64,000 bases of DNA from Micromonospora sp. Llam0 (GCF_003751085.1 NZ_RJJY01000002.1:1550001-1614000); one strand, 5' to 3'. Shown: positions 19,172 through 28,262, numbered from the stretch's first letter. Translations and numbers: made by a program. Notes: generated by a model from the sequence alone, not told the origin.

Positions 19172-22100
19172 TCACTCGACCGCCGTCCCGAAGGCGACCG
19201 CTCCGGCGGGGAAGCCGCCATCGCCGGCCCGCCAGACGTGCTCGGGCGTCGCCGACCCGCCGGCCAGCGTCGACCAGGGGATGGCGTAGACCGCCTGGTC
19301 GGAGTACGGGCTGGCAATGTACAGATGGGTCTGGTTGCCGGCGATCGCCAGGCCGAGTAGTTCCTGCGCGGCCGGTGCCCCGGGCAGGGCACCGGACACC
19401 CGTTCCACGGTCGCGTAGCCGGTGATCGGGTCCGCGGCCGCACCGAACACCCGGATCACTCCGGCGTCGGCGGCTGACCCGGTGTCCTCACCGGGGGCGC
19501 CGACAGCCAGCAGCAGGTTCTGCGCGGTCGCGGCCGATCCGGGTGCCAGGTTGACGAGGTGGACCCGCTCACCGAAGTAGTCGCCCTCCTCGTCGCCGCT
19601 GGGTATGCCGACGATGTGCTGGGCGAGGACCGGCAGTTCGGTGAATCCGCTGTCGGTGACGTGGAACCGTTGTACGACGCCGGTGTCGGCGATGCCGGCG
19701 GTACCGTACTCCTTACCGGGAGCGCCGACGGCGAGGAACGAGTCGGTCCCGCCGACGGGTGCGCCGGCCGCCCGGTAGTCGACCATGGACAGCGACTTGC
19801 CGAACGTGTCGTTCGCGGTCGAGGTCCCCCACACGCCGGCCTGGTCCTGGTCGATCGCGCCAACCAGGGTGGGGCGGCCGGAGGTGTACTGGTGGCTGAA
19901 GACGTTGACCGCGCCGGCGAAGACCTCGGCGCCGATCGCCTCGCCCGGCGAGCCGATGGCGAAGTGGTGGCTCGACGCGGCCAGCGCATAGCCGGTCCTG
20001 TCGTCGTTCTCCAGCGCGCCGACCACACCGTTGCCGCCCTGGCTGAGCAGGATGTTCGCGGTGCCTCTCAGGTAGTGCACCACGCCGGTGTCGACTGCGG
20101 TGCCGACGTCCTCGCCGGGGGCGCCGATCAGCAGAAACGGCTCACCGACCACGGTGTGCCCGGCGGCGAGGGAGAACCCGAACCAGTCGCCGGCCTCGGT
20201 TGTCTCCGGGAACTCCGACTGACTCTGGTGCAGCATGATCGACGACGGGCCACCGGCGAGCCCGTCCGTGGAGCCGAGCAGCAGGTACACCAAGCCGCCG
20301 TCGGCCTGTCCGCCGAGATCGTCGTACGGCACCCCGACGGCCAGGTCGGTGCAGCCGTCGTTGTTCACGTCGTAACTGGCCAACGCCGCGCCGAACTGGT
20401 CGCCGGCCCCGGCGGCCCCGGATCCCTGGATGTTGTTCTCGTGCAGGGTGTCGACGGTGCCGCTGCCGCCGTAGCGCACGTGCACCTGGCCGGCCTCGGC
20501 CTGCCCGGCGACGGTGGCTTCCGGGTCAGCGATCGCCACGTCGGCCACTCCGTCGCCGTCGTAATCGTTGGCGACTCCGCCGACGCAGCCTTCCGCTGGT
20601 GGCACGGTCACGTAGACGGTCATCTCGCAGAAGTCGGACCATACGGCGCTGCCGCTGACGCCGTCGTCGGCCCGCACCCGCCACTGGTAGCGGCCACCGT
20701 CGAGGAACGCGCCGGCCGGCACGGTGACGCTCGCGGTGGCACCGGAGGGGACGGTGCCGACTGTCTGGCCGCCGAGCGGCGCCGTGGCGCCGACCGCCCA
20801 CCATTCAAACTCGACCGACATCGCGGTGCCGTCGTCGTCGGCGACGCTGGCCTGGAGCTGCGGGGTCAAGGTGTTGACCAGTGGCCGGTTGGTGCCGGTG
20901 ACGCAGGCGGTGGCCGGCACCGTCGACCGGGCGGTCACCGTCGGCCACGAGTTGTACGTAACGACGGCGTACGGCACCTGTGAGGAAGCGGAGGTGTCCC
21001 GGGAGCGGAACTGCTTGAAGGTGGCGGTGTCGGTTTCGTCGGTGGCCCGGATGCCCATGTGGGCCTGGCTCGCCCCGGCGGTCGCGGCCCGTTGGAAGAA
21101 CCCGGTGCCGCTGATCGTCGACCAGCCGTCGTCGCAGCTGGAGTCGTAGCCCTTGGTCATGGTGGAGCTGGCTTCGCGGTGCAGCCACTGCGGCTGGTTG
21201 GTCCACCGGGTGGCGGTGCTGGCCGCGCCGGTGGACCAGATCTCCCATGCCTTCGGGGTGCAGGTGTGCGACCACCAGTTCCAGAAGTGGACGGTCGCCG
21301 AGTTGATCTGCTTGCCGGCGAGCACCGCCGCGTTCCAGGTGACGAACGATCGGGTGATCGTCGGTGGGCTGGTGGCGAGCAGCCCGATCTGCAGGTCGTC
21401 GGTGCCGCTCTGGTTCGTGGTGACGCTTTCCCGTACGTACGCGTCGAAGGTGGTGGACAGTGGGTTGACCGTCGGGTCGAGGGTCACCGGGTAGACGGTG
21501 TCGGGCGAGTCCAGCCAGTCGGCGGCGGGGCGCAGCACGAGGTCGACGCCGTCGGCGCGGGCGGTGACCGTGGTGTCGATCGGTGCCGTGCGGGCCGGTG
21601 TGCCGGCCGGGGTGGTCTGCGCGTCCCACATAGCGGGTGCCGGGATGGTGGCGGTGGTTTCGCCGTCGGCACCGGTCAGGGTGACGCCACCGAGTTCGTC
21701 GTGGCGGTGCCCGGCGATGCCCGGCCCGGTCAGCAGGAGGGGGATCTCGCGGATCCGGTCTGCCGCGTCGCGGTCGTGCACAGTGAGCAGTTGCTCGAAC
21801 CCGGTCCGGGTGGCCCGCACCACGAGGTCCACATCGGGCAGCACATCGGGGTAGGTGGCGACAGGTCCGTCGAGCCGTGGCTCCGGTAGTGCGCCGGTCC
21901 AGCTCATCGCAACTCGGGCGTCGTCGTGGCCGACGGCGGCCAGCTCGTGGGTGCCGGCCGGGCGGGCACCGGAGATCTGTAGGTCGTTCGGGTGTGCGGC
22001 AGGCGCGACGGTGCCGTCGGCGGCCCGGCTCAGCCGCAGGTCGACCGGCACCCACGCGCCGTCGCGGCGGACCCGGACGACGTCGGCGGAGATCCGTGCC

Positions 22101-22360
22101 TCGAGTTGGCCGTCCGGGCGGGCCCACACCTCGGTCGTCTCCGAGGTCTGCCCGTCGACGCGGACCGGTGCGCCGCTCTCCCGGGCGGCCTGCAGTGCTC
22201 GCCCCTGCATCGTGCTGGGTGCGGCGAGGACCGCGTCGAACCGCCCTGGTTCCTCGGCGGTGATCACGGTCGCGACGGTCAGTAGCAGTGCCGCTGCGGT
22301 CGCCACCGCCACCGCTCGCCGCCGTGCGCCTCTGAATGCGCGCCATTGAACGACTGCCAT
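19172..22360 (-). CDS. Secreted DNRLRE/FG-GAP repeat protein
   Basis: First gene of the exported-protein operon, 1062 residues from the ATG at 22360, with GGGGGAGG five bases before it (the frame is open to 22384). The signal peptide is RRRAVAVATAAALLLTVATV. The N-terminal third parallels the LamG neighbour (WVPVDLRLSRAADGT, WTGALPEPRLDG, VLPDVDLVVRATRTGF). A DNRLRE domain follows (SFVTWNAAVLAGKQINSATVHF, IRATDETDTATFKQF). The C-terminal half carries FG-GAP beta-propeller units with calcium-binding loops (NDYDGDGVADVAIADPEA, YDVNNDGCTDLAVGVPYDD, AVGAPGEDTGSAADAG). Such propellers mediate extracellular adhesion. It is 44 bp upstream of the LamG gene, and both use the same GGGGGAGGACCG ribosome binding sequence. 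Confidence 0.85.
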   Translation of the reverse strand: MAVVQWRAFRGARRRAVAVATAAALLLTVATVITAEEPGRFDAVLAAPSTMQGRALQAARESGAPVRVDGQTSETTEVWARPDGQLEARISADVVRVRRDGAWVPVDLRLSRAADGTVAPAAHPNDLQISGARPAGTHELAAVGHDDARVAMSWTGALPEPRLDGPVATYPDVLPDVDLVVRATRTGFEQLLTVHDRDAADRIREIPLLLTGPGIAGHRHDELGGVTLTGADGETTATIPAPAMWDAQTTPAGTPARTAPIDTTVTARADGVDLVLRPAADWLDSPDTVYPVTLDPTVNPLSTTFDAYVRESVTTNQSGTDDLQIGLLATSPPTITRSFVTWNAAVLAGKQINSATVHFWNWWSHTCTPKAWEIWSTGAASTATRWTNQPQWLHREASSTMTKGYDSSCDDGWSTISGTGFFQRAATAGASQAHMGIRATDETDTATFKQFRSRDTSASSQVPYAVVTYNSWPTVTARSTVPATACVTGTNRPLVNTLTPQLQASVADDDGTAMSVEFEWWAVGATAPLGGQTVGTVPSGATASVTVPAGAFLDGGRYQWRVRADDGVSGSAVWSDFCEMTVYVTVPPAEGCVGGVANDYDGDGVADVAIADPEATVAGQAEAGQVHVRYGGSGTVDTLHENNIQGSGAAGAGDQFGAALASYDVNNDGCTDLAVGVPYDDLGGQADGGLVYLLLGSTDGLAGGPSSIMLHQSQSEFPETTEAGDWFGFSLAAGHTVVGEPFLLIGAPGEDVGTAVDTGVVHYLRGTANILLSQGGNGVVGALENDDRTGYALAASSHHFAIGSPGEAIGAEVFAGAVNVFSHQYTSGRPTLVGAIDQDQAGVWGTSTANDTFGKSLSMVDYRAAGAPVGGTDSFLAVGAPGKEYGTAGIADTGVVQRFHVTDSGFTELPVLAQHIVGIPSGDEEGDYFGERVHLVNLAPGSAATAQNLLLAVGAPGEDTGSAADAGVIRVFGAAADPITGYATVERVSGALPGAPAAQELLGLAIAGNQTHLYIASPYSDQAVYAIPWSTLAGGSATPEHVWRAGDGGFPAGAVAFGTAVE

Positions 22361-22404
22361 CCGGTCCTCCCCCGTAGAGACCACCGAAAGTCAAGTGGAT
22401 CGCG

Positions 22405-22433
22405 ACGCTACGGGGCTGATCGCTCACTGTCAA
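22405..22433 (-). promoter_or_regulatory. Consensus-like promoter of the FG-GAP/LamG/RHS operon
   Basis: Reading leftward, TTGACA (22433-22428) and TAGCGT (22410-22405) are separated by exactly 17 bases. The -35 is perfect and the spacing optimal for the housekeeping sigma factor. It lies 45 bp before the start of the FG-GAP gene and downstream of the ABC ATPase gene end at 22460. The unusually strong -35 suggests constitutive expression of the exported-protein operon. Confidence 0.75.
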
Positions 22434-22459
22434 TGAGTAAGCGGTGGTTCCTGATCCAG

Positions 22460-23242
22460 CTAGCCTGAGTGGACTGATTCGATGCTCTGACGTAGATGGA
22501 CGCGGGTATGACCGACCGGGTCCACATCGATGTCGGCGGTCACCTGGTAGACCTCGGCGATCCGGGCTGGCGTCAGCACCTGCGCCGGTGGGCCGGCGGC
22601 CATTACCCGGCCAGCGTGCAGCAGCACGATCTGATCGCAGAACCGTGCCGCCAGGTTGAGGTCGTGCAGCGCCGTCACCACGGTGACCGGTTCCCGCGCC
22701 AGCCGGTGCAGCAGCTCCAGCTGGTGGCGGATGTCCAGGTGGTTGGTCGGCTCGTCAAGCAGCAGCACCTGCGGCTGTTGCAGCAGCGCACGGGCGATGT
22801 CGACCCGCTGCCGCTCCCCGCCGGACAGCGTCGACCAGCGCCGGTCGGCGAAACCGGCCAACCCGGCGTCGGCCAGCGCCTGCTCGGCGGCGGCGACCTC
22901 CGCCGCCGTGGTCGCGGCGAGCAGCGGCCGGTGCGGGATCCGGGCCAGCAGCAGTACGTCACGTACCGACATGTCCACGTCGGCCGCCGTGTGCTGGGTG
23001 ACCAGTGCCAACGTCCGGGCCAGTGCCCGGCGGGGCATGGACCGGGTGTCGACCCCGTCGAGCAGCACCCGGCCGGTGTCCGGCCGCTGCAGGCCGGCGA
23101 GCACCCGCAGCAGGCTGGACTTGCCGGAGCCGTTCGGGCCGAGCAGCCCGACCAGGGTGCCGGCGGGCGCGTCGAGGGTGACGTCGGCGAGCAGCGGCTT
23201 CCCGCGTACCGCCCAGCTGATCTTCTCGGCGCGCAGTCTCAT
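22460..23242 (-). CDS. ABC transporter ATP-binding protein (FecE/BtuD type)
   Basis: A 260-residue cytoplasmic ATPase that powers an iron-chelate, cobalamin or related importer. Walker A is GPNGSGKSSLLRV, the signature is LSGGERQRVDIARAL, and Walker B is VLLLDEPTNHLD, followed by the switch His in VTALHDLNLA. Its start overlaps the stop of the permease gene by four bases, so the two are coupled. The substrate cannot be read from this subunit. Confidence 0.93.
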   Translation of the reverse strand: MRLRAEKISWAVRGKPLLADVTLDAPAGTLVGLLGPNGSGKSSLLRVLAGLQRPDTGRVLLDGVDTRSMPRRALARTLALVTQHTAADVDMSVRDVLLLARIPHRPLLAATTAAEVAAAEQALADAGLAGFADRRWSTLSGGERQRVDIARALLQQPQVLLLDEPTNHLDIRHQLELLHRLAREPVTVVTALHDLNLAARFCDQIVLLHAGRVMAAGPPAQVLTPARIAEVYQVTADIDVDPVGHTRVHLRQSIESVHSG

Positions 23243-24303
23243 GCCGGCGCCTGCCGACGGCGGATGAGCAGTGCGAACGCCGGCACCCCGAGCAGTGCGG
23301 TGACCACCCCGACGGGCACCTCCTGCGGCGCGAACACGGTCCGGGCGGCGGTGTCCGCCCAGATCAGGAAGGTGGCGCCGATGATCGCGCAGGTGGGCAG
23401 CAGGATCCGGTGCCGGGAGCCGACCAGGAACCGGGCGGCGTGCGGCACGGTCAACCCGACGAAGCCGATCGCGCCGCTGGCCGCGACGAGGACCGCCGCC
23501 AGCAACGCCGTGGTGGTGAACAGCGCCGCCCGGACCTTCGCCGGGGCGAAACCGAGGGACTGGGCGATGTCGGTGCCGTAGGTGAACGCGTCGAGCGCCG
23601 GCGTGGCGGCCCAGCAGATCAGGACAGCCACGGTGGTGACCGCGGCGGCCAGCGCCACCGACGGCCAGCTGGCCATGGTCAGCGAGCCGAGCAGCCAGAA
23701 GGTGACGCCCCGGGTCTGCTGCGGTGAGGCGGCCGAGACCACGATCAGGCTGGTGACGGCGGCGAAGAGTTGGCCGACGGCGACCCCGGCGAGCAGGATC
23801 CGGGACGGTTCGGTCCATCGGCGGCCGGCCATGGCCAGGGCGGCGGCGAACGCGGCGACGGCGCCGACGAACGCCCCGCCGGTGAGCGCGGCGGTGCCGA
23901 CGCCGAGGCCGAAGACCAGCACCGACACCGCGCCGGTCGACGCTCCGGCAGAGATGCCCAGCAGGTACGGGTCGGCCAGTGGGTTACGGGTCAACGCTTG
24001 CAGGACCGCGCCGCAGACCGCGAGGCCGCCGCCGACCAGGCTGGCGAGCAGCACCCGAGGGGTACGCAGGTTCCACACGATACTGTCGGCCAGCGGCGGC
24101 AGCCCGGTCACCGGCAGTCCGAGGTGGACGGCGTGGGTGCGGAACACGTCGGCGACGGTCAGGTCGGCGGTGCCAATGGTGGTCGCGGCGGCGACGCTCA
24201 GGGTCAGGACGGCCAGGGCCAGGACGAGGACCGGCCCCCGGGTGCGGGCACCCCGTGCTGCCCGCACCCGGGTGGGACTCGCCCGTGGCGGCGCGATGGT
24301 CAT
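23239..24303 (-). CDS. ABC transporter permease (FecCD/BtuC family)
   Basis: A 354-residue membrane protein of the FecCD family with the expected set of hydrophobic segments. It shows family landmarks: NLRTPRVLLASLVGGGLAVCGAVLQ, NPLADPYLLGISAGAS, ASGAIGFVGLTVPHAAR and VPVGVVTALLGVPAFALLI. It forms the channel for the ATPase encoded immediately downstream. Its ATG overlaps the stop of the methyltransferase gene by four bases. Confidence 0.93.
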   Translation of the reverse strand: MTIAPPRASPTRVRAARGARTRGPVLVLALAVLTLSVAAATTIGTADLTVADVFRTHAVHLGLPVTGLPPLADSIVWNLRTPRVLLASLVGGGLAVCGAVLQALTRNPLADPYLLGISAGASTGAVSVLVFGLGVGTAALTGGAFVGAVAAFAAALAMAGRRWTEPSRILLAGVAVGQLFAAVTSLIVVSAASPQQTRGVTFWLLGSLTMASWPSVALAAAVTTVAVLICWAATPALDAFTYGTDIAQSLGFAPAKVRAALFTTTALLAAVLVAASGAIGFVGLTVPHAARFLVGSRHRILLPTCAIIGATFLIWADTAARTVFAPQEVPVGVVTALLGVPAFALLIRRRQAPA

Positions 24304-25082
24304 CGGTGGGCGAAGACCACGTAGTCGTCGAGGTACTGCCAGATGGTGCCGACTTCGGCGAATCCGGCGGTACGCAGCGCGGCGAGGTGAAACTGCAGCG
24401 GCGAGTCCGGCTGCTGCGGCCGGTCGACGAAGCGCCGCTGCCGCTCGTCGGTCAGGGCGGCGAGGGCGGGGGTGCGGGCCGCCTCGGCGTGCCAGGCGTC
24501 GTAGCGCAGCGCTCCGGCGGCGAAGCCGGCCTGCTGGGTCTGCTCGTCGTGCTGCCGGGCCAGCGTCGCCAGGGTCGGCTGCTCGGGGCCGAACCGCAGG
24601 TGGTCGGCGTTGAGCAGGATTCCGCCGGGGCGTAGCAGCCGGGCGGCGGCGGTGTAGACGGCGAGCAGTTGCGCCGGGGAGAGCCAGTGCAGGGCGGTGG
24701 AGCTGACCACCGCGTCGACGGTGTCGACGCCGAGCCGGTCGGCCCAGTCGTCGGCGACCAGGTCGAGGTCGCGTACGTCGGCGCGGTCGCCGTGGTCGGC
24801 GAGCGCGGCGGTGGCGATGCGCAGCAGCATCGGGTCGTAGTCGACGGCGACGCAGCGGGCGGCGGGCAGTTCGGTGAGCACCCGGTCGGTGAGGGCGCCG
24901 GGTCCGCAGGCCAGGTCGAGTACGGTCGCCGGCCGGTCGCCGAGGTGCAGGCGCAGCACGTCGCGCATCGCCTGGAAGCGGTTCTCCCGGTGGGCGACGT
25001 ACGCGGCCTGCTGGGTGTCCCACAGGTCGAGCAGTCGACGCGCGTCGGCCGGGGTGAACTGGTCGGTCATCAGGTCGGTCAT
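24300..25082 (-). CDS. Class I SAM-dependent methyltransferase
   Basis: A 260-residue protein with the SAM-binding motif TVLDLACGPGALTDRV near residue 60, then CVAVDYDPMLLRIA and a DAVVSSTALHWLSPAQ motif. This places it among small-molecule class I methyltransferases of the trans-aconitate/ubiE-like kind. It lies between, and overlaps or nearly abuts, the transporter subunit genes, so it probably acts on the imported compound or a precursor of it. The acceptor is unknown. A second in-frame ATG four codons later is also possible. Confidence 0.85.
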   Translation of the reverse strand: MTDLMTDQFTPADARRLLDLWDTQQAAYVAHRENRFQAMRDVLRLHLGDRPATVLDLACGPGALTDRVLTELPAARCVAVDYDPMLLRIATAALADHGDRADVRDLDLVADDWADRLGVDTVDAVVSSTALHWLSPAQLLAVYTAAARLLRPGGILLNADHLRFGPEQPTLATLARQHDEQTQQAGFAAGALRYDAWHAEAARTPALAALTDERQRRFVDRPQQPDSPLQFHLAALRTAGFAEVGTIWQYLDDYVVFAHR

Positions 25083-25093
25083 CAGATTGTTCC

Positions 25094-26104
25094 TCAGGAG
25101 TCGGTGAGCTGGGCGAGGCCGGCGGCGACCGCTTCGACGGCGGTGACGCTGCGTACGGACGGGTCCATCGACGAACCGGAGACGGTGATGAACCGGCCGG
25201 CCTTGACGGCGTCGAGTTCGGCGGTGGTCGGGTTGCTCCGCAGGTAGTCGATCTTGGCCTGGGCGCTGTCGCCGTCGCCGCCCCGGGTCAGGTCGGCCAG
25301 CACGATGACGTCGGGGTTGCGGGCGGCGATCTCCTCCCAGCTGCCGGCCGGCCAGGTCTGTTCGGCGTCACCGTAGGCGTTGGTGACCCCGAGCTGGGTG
25401 CTGATCGCGTCGGGCAGGCCGCCGGATCCGGCGACGTACGGGGTGGCGGTGCCGGAGTAGTACCAGAGCAGGCTGGTGTCGGCCGGTGCGGTGGCGGCCG
25501 CGGTGGCGGCGTCGAGCCGGCCACGCTGGTCGGCGACGAGTGCCTCACCCCGCTCGGTGACGCCGAAGATGGTGGCGATCTCGGTGATCTCGGCGAAGAT
25601 GCCGTCGAAGTCGACCGCGCTCTCGCCGGTAGCTGGGTCCTCGCAGGCGAAGCGGGACAGGTAGGCGGGCACGTCGAGGGCGGCCAGGTCGGCGCGCGGG
25701 CCGGCGGCCTCCGGGCTGTACGCGGAGGTGAAGGTGGAGTAGACGAAGTCGGGCGCGGCGTCGAGGACGGCTTCGCGGTTGGGGTAGAGGTCGGCGAGCA
25801 CCGGTACGGCCGCGTAGTCGTCGGCGAGTTCGGGCAGCACCGGGTCGGTCTGGTAGCTGGTGCCGATCATGCGGTCGGCCAGGCCGAGGCTGAGCAGGAT
25901 CTCGGTGGCGTTCTGCTCCATGGCGAGGGCCCGGCGCGGCGGTGCGGCGATGGTCAGCGTGGTGCCGCAGTTGGTGATCTCGACGACGTCGGCCGCCGGG
26001 GTCGTGGCGGTGCCGGCGTCGGCGTCGGGGCTGGCGGTGGCGCAGCCGGCCAGGCCGACCGCCAGCACCACCGCCAGCCCAACGGAAACGGTAACGGTTT
26101 TCAT
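25094..26104 (-). CDS. ABC transporter substrate-binding lipoprotein (FecB/BtuF type)
   Basis: A 336-residue lipoprotein: signal sequence VSVGLAVVLAVGLAG, then lipobox Cys in LAGCATASPDAD. Periplasmic-binding-protein motifs include ILLSLGLADRMIGTSY, VLADLYPNREAVLDAAPDFVY and IAARNPDVIVLAD. It captures the ligand outside the cell and delivers it to the permease. It is probably the first gene of a four-gene importer operon. Siderophore, cobalamin or other metal/cofactor ligands are possible, and no obvious Fur-type box was seen. Confidence 0.9.
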   Translation of the reverse strand: MKTVTVSVGLAVVLAVGLAGCATASPDADAGTATTPAADVVEITNCGTTLTIAAPPRRALAMEQNATEILLSLGLADRMIGTSYQTDPVLPELADDYAAVPVLADLYPNREAVLDAAPDFVYSTFTSAYSPEAAGPRADLAALDVPAYLSRFACEDPATGESAVDFDGIFAEITEIATIFGVTERGEALVADQRGRLDAATAAATAPADTSLLWYYSGTATPYVAGSGGLPDAISTQLGVTNAYGDAEQTWPAGSWEEIAARNPDVIVLADLTRGGDGDSAQAKIDYLRSNPTTAELDAVKAGRFITVSGSSMDPSVRSVTAVEAVAAGLAQLTDS

Positions 26105-26154
26105 GTCGGCAAGCTAGCATGGTCAAACCGCAGGTCAACCCAGGGGTCCGCAGG

Positions 26155-26811
26155 TCAGCCCGGGATCACACGCCGCGCCTTCCTCAGGTTGACAATCAAC
26201 TCGTCACGGTTCTGATGTGCGTGCCGGAGCCAGGCGGGTTGGCCCGGACCACTGCGCCAGGACTCGCTCAGCGGGCTGTTGTCGACGGTGTCGAACCCGA
26301 ACTGGTCGTACAGCCGGGTCACCAGTGCCACGGCGTCCGGGAAGTTGCTCGACACCGACAGCGCCAGCCGGTCGGGGGCACCCGCCGGCCGGCCGGCGGT
26401 GAGCAGCCGGGGAGCCTGGATGTGGGTGAACGCCTTGGCGACCTTGGACGTCGGGAGTTGTTCCTGACGTAGTTCGTGGACCGTTTTCTCTCCGGAGTCG
26501 AGGACCGGGATGTTGCCGTCGCGCCAGACCATGTAGTTGTTGGTGTCCAGCACGATCTTGCCCGCGAGTTCGTCGACCGGCATGTCGTTGACGATCTTGA
26601 GAGGCACCGCCACGACGGCGAAGTCGCCGGCGGCCGCGGCCTGCGCGGCGGACGCCGCCCGCGCCGCCGGGCCGAGCTCGGCGACGAGACCGGCCAGCGT
26701 CTCTGGTCCCCGGGAGTTCGCGATGACGACCTGGTATCCGACCGACACCGCCGCCCGCGCGATCTGGCTGCCGACCTCGCCGGCACCGATGATCCCGATC
26801 GTCGTTGTCAC
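26155..26811 (-). CDS. NAD(P)-binding reductase, F420:NADP oxidoreductase-like
   Basis: A 218-residue Rossmann protein with the N-terminal dinucleotide motif IGIIGAGEVGSQIARA, then VVIANSRGPETLAGLV and AVVAVPLKIVNDMPVDELAGKIVLDTNNYM. This is the layout of NADPH-dependent F420 reductases and relatives that act on low-potential cofactors or quinones. It is separated by 17 bp from the short-chain dehydrogenase gene upstream and is probably co-transcribed under TetR control. Confidence 0.8.
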   Translation of the reverse strand: MTTTIGIIGAGEVGSQIARAAVSVGYQVVIANSRGPETLAGLVAELGPAARAASAAQAAAAGDFAVVAVPLKIVNDMPVDELAGKIVLDTNNYMVWRDGNIPVLDSGEKTVHELRQEQLPTSKVAKAFTHIQAPRLLTAGRPAGAPDRLALSVSSNFPDAVALVTRLYDQFGFDTVDNSPLSESWRSGPGQPAWLRHAHQNRDELIVNLRKARRVIPG

Positions 26812-26828
26812 CGTCCCTCTCCTGCTCG

Positions 26829-27515
26829 TTACCAGCTCAGCGGACCGGACTCGTCGTGCAGGGTCCCAGTTGGACCGTCGGCGTCGAGGGTGGCCCAGTG
26901 CACGATGACCCTGGCGCTGTCCGCCGCCGGCCGTCCACCGCTCATGGCGGCCGTCATGTCGGTGGCGGTGAAGCCGGGTTCGACCGCGTTGAACCTGATG
27001 CCCGGCTCGGACTTGGCGTACTGGACGGTAAGCATGGTGGCCGCCGCCTTGGACGCCGCGTACAGCGCCGCAGGTAGACCGAACTCCGGGCGCTGCGGAT
27101 TGGTCACCGCCCAGAAGGAACCCATGCTGCTCGACACCGTGACCACCGTGGGGTTCGCGGCCTTGCGCAGCAGCGGCAGCGCCGCCTCGGTGACGCGGTA
27201 GATCCCGACCACGTTGGTGTCGAACACCCGCAGGGCCGCCGGCCCGTCGACCGCGTCGAGTCCGAGTACGCCCGCGTTGTTCACCAGGATGTCGAGGCGG
27301 CCCTCGGCCGAGGCGACCACCGCCAGGGCTTCGCGTACCGATGCGTCGTCGGTGACGTCGAGTTGCACGAACCGCGCGCCCAGCGTCGCGGCGGCCCGCT
27401 CACCCCGCTCGACGTCGCGGGCGCCCAGGTAGACGGTGTGGCCCAACGCGAGAAGCTGCCGGGCGGTCTCGAAGCCCAGACCCTTGTTGGCGCCGGTGAC
27501 CAGTGCGACTGACAT
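26829..27515 (-). CDS. Short-chain dehydrogenase/reductase
   Basis: A 228-residue classical SDR from the ATG at 27515, which has GGGAGGA upstream. It has the cofactor motif VTGANKGLGFETARQL, the DVTDDASVREAL and LVNNAGVLG motifs, catalytic Ser in TVSSSMGSF, and catalytic YAASKAAATM. It is an NAD(P)H carbonyl reductase of unknown substrate. It is transcribed away from the TetR gene, with three palindromes in the shared intergenic region, so it is very probably the TetR target. Confidence 0.9.
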   Translation of the reverse strand: MSVALVTGANKGLGFETARQLLALGHTVYLGARDVERGERAAATLGARFVQLDVTDDASVREALAVVASAEGRLDILVNNAGVLGLDAVDGPAALRVFDTNVVGIYRVTEAALPLLRKAANPTVVTVSSSMGSFWAVTNPQRPEFGLPAALYAASKAAATMLTVQYAKSEPGIRFNAVEPGFTATDMTAAMSGGRPAADSARVIVHWATLDADGPTGTLHDESGPLSW

Positions 27516-27560
27516 GTGTCTCCTCCCAGCGGCGGCGGAACCGGTCCGCCCCTCATTCTG

Positions 27561-27640
27561 TACCGATCGGTTGGGAGGAACCGTAACAGATTCTGTACCG
27601 ATCGGTTGGTGAGCCCGGTCACGATCTGTACCGAGCGGTA
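27561..27640. promoter_or_regulatory. Three TetR-type operators in the SDR/TetR divergent promoter region
   Basis: Three 12-bp sites are regularly spaced: TACCGATCGGTT at 27561-27572, TACCGATCGGTT at 27596-27607 and the perfect palindrome TACCGAGCGGTA at 27629-27640. Centres are 35 and 33 bp apart. The ACCGATCGGT cores are perfect palindromes. The last site lies 10 bp before the tetR start, consistent with autoregulation. Confidence 0.85.
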
Positions 27641-27650
27641 AAGTGGGCGC

Positions 27651-28262
27651 ATGGGCACAGGGACACACCCCGCCGGCCGACCCCGGGCCTTCGACGAGGA
27701 GGCGGTCCTCGACCGGGCCACGGAGGTCTTCTGGCGGCACGGCTACGAAGGCGCCTCGCTGAGCACCCTCACCGCCGCGATGGGCATCAACCGGCCGAGC
27801 CTGTACGCCGCGTTCGGCAGCAAGGAGCAGCTGTTCCAGCGCGCCCTCGCCCGCTACCAGGACGCTCAGCTGGCCACCGTGCGCACCGCGCTCGACCAGC
27901 CCACCGCGTACGCCGCGATAGAAGCTCTCCTGCGCGCCAGCGCCGACGGCCTCACCGCCGACAGCCACCCGGCCGGCTGTTTCTCCGTCCAGGGCGGCCT
28001 GAGCTGCTCGCCGGAGAACGCCCGGATCTCCGAGATGCTGGCCGCCGGCCGGGCCGCCACCGAAGCCGCCGTGGCCGCACGGCTGGCCCGCGCGGCCGAG
28101 GACGGCGACCTGCCCGACGGGGTGGACGCCCGGGCGCTGGCCCGGTTCGTGATGGCGCTCAGCGAGGGACACGCCGTCCAGGCGGCGGCCGGCGCCAGCC
28201 GCGAGGAGCTGCAGGCCTCCGTCGACATCGCGCTCCGCGCCGTCGTCGGTGCACCACGCTGA
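27651..28262 (+). CDS. TetR-family transcriptional regulator
   Basis: A 203-residue repressor. The N-terminal HTH is clear: DRATEVFWRHGYEGASLSTL, TAAMGINRPSLYAAFGSKE. The C-terminal ligand-binding part belongs to the TetR_C group with FSVQGGLSCSPENARI. It is divergent from the SDR/F420-reductase-like pair and is preceded by three matching operators. It probably represses both sides and is released by an electrophile or a substrate of the SDR. Confidence 0.92.
   Translation: MGTGTHPAGRPRAFDEEAVLDRATEVFWRHGYEGASLSTLTAAMGINRPSLYAAFGSKEQLFQRALARYQDAQLATVRTALDQPTAYAAIEALLRASADGLTADSHPAGCFSVQGGLSCSPENARISEMLAAGRAATEAAVAARLARAAEDGDLPDGVDARALARFVMALSEGHAVQAAAGASREELQASVDIALRAVVGAPR

Noticed and set aside
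17583..19289. 568-residue plus-strand open frame
   Set aside because: It is antisense to the LamG protein's signal peptide and DNRLRE region and shows no domain of its own.
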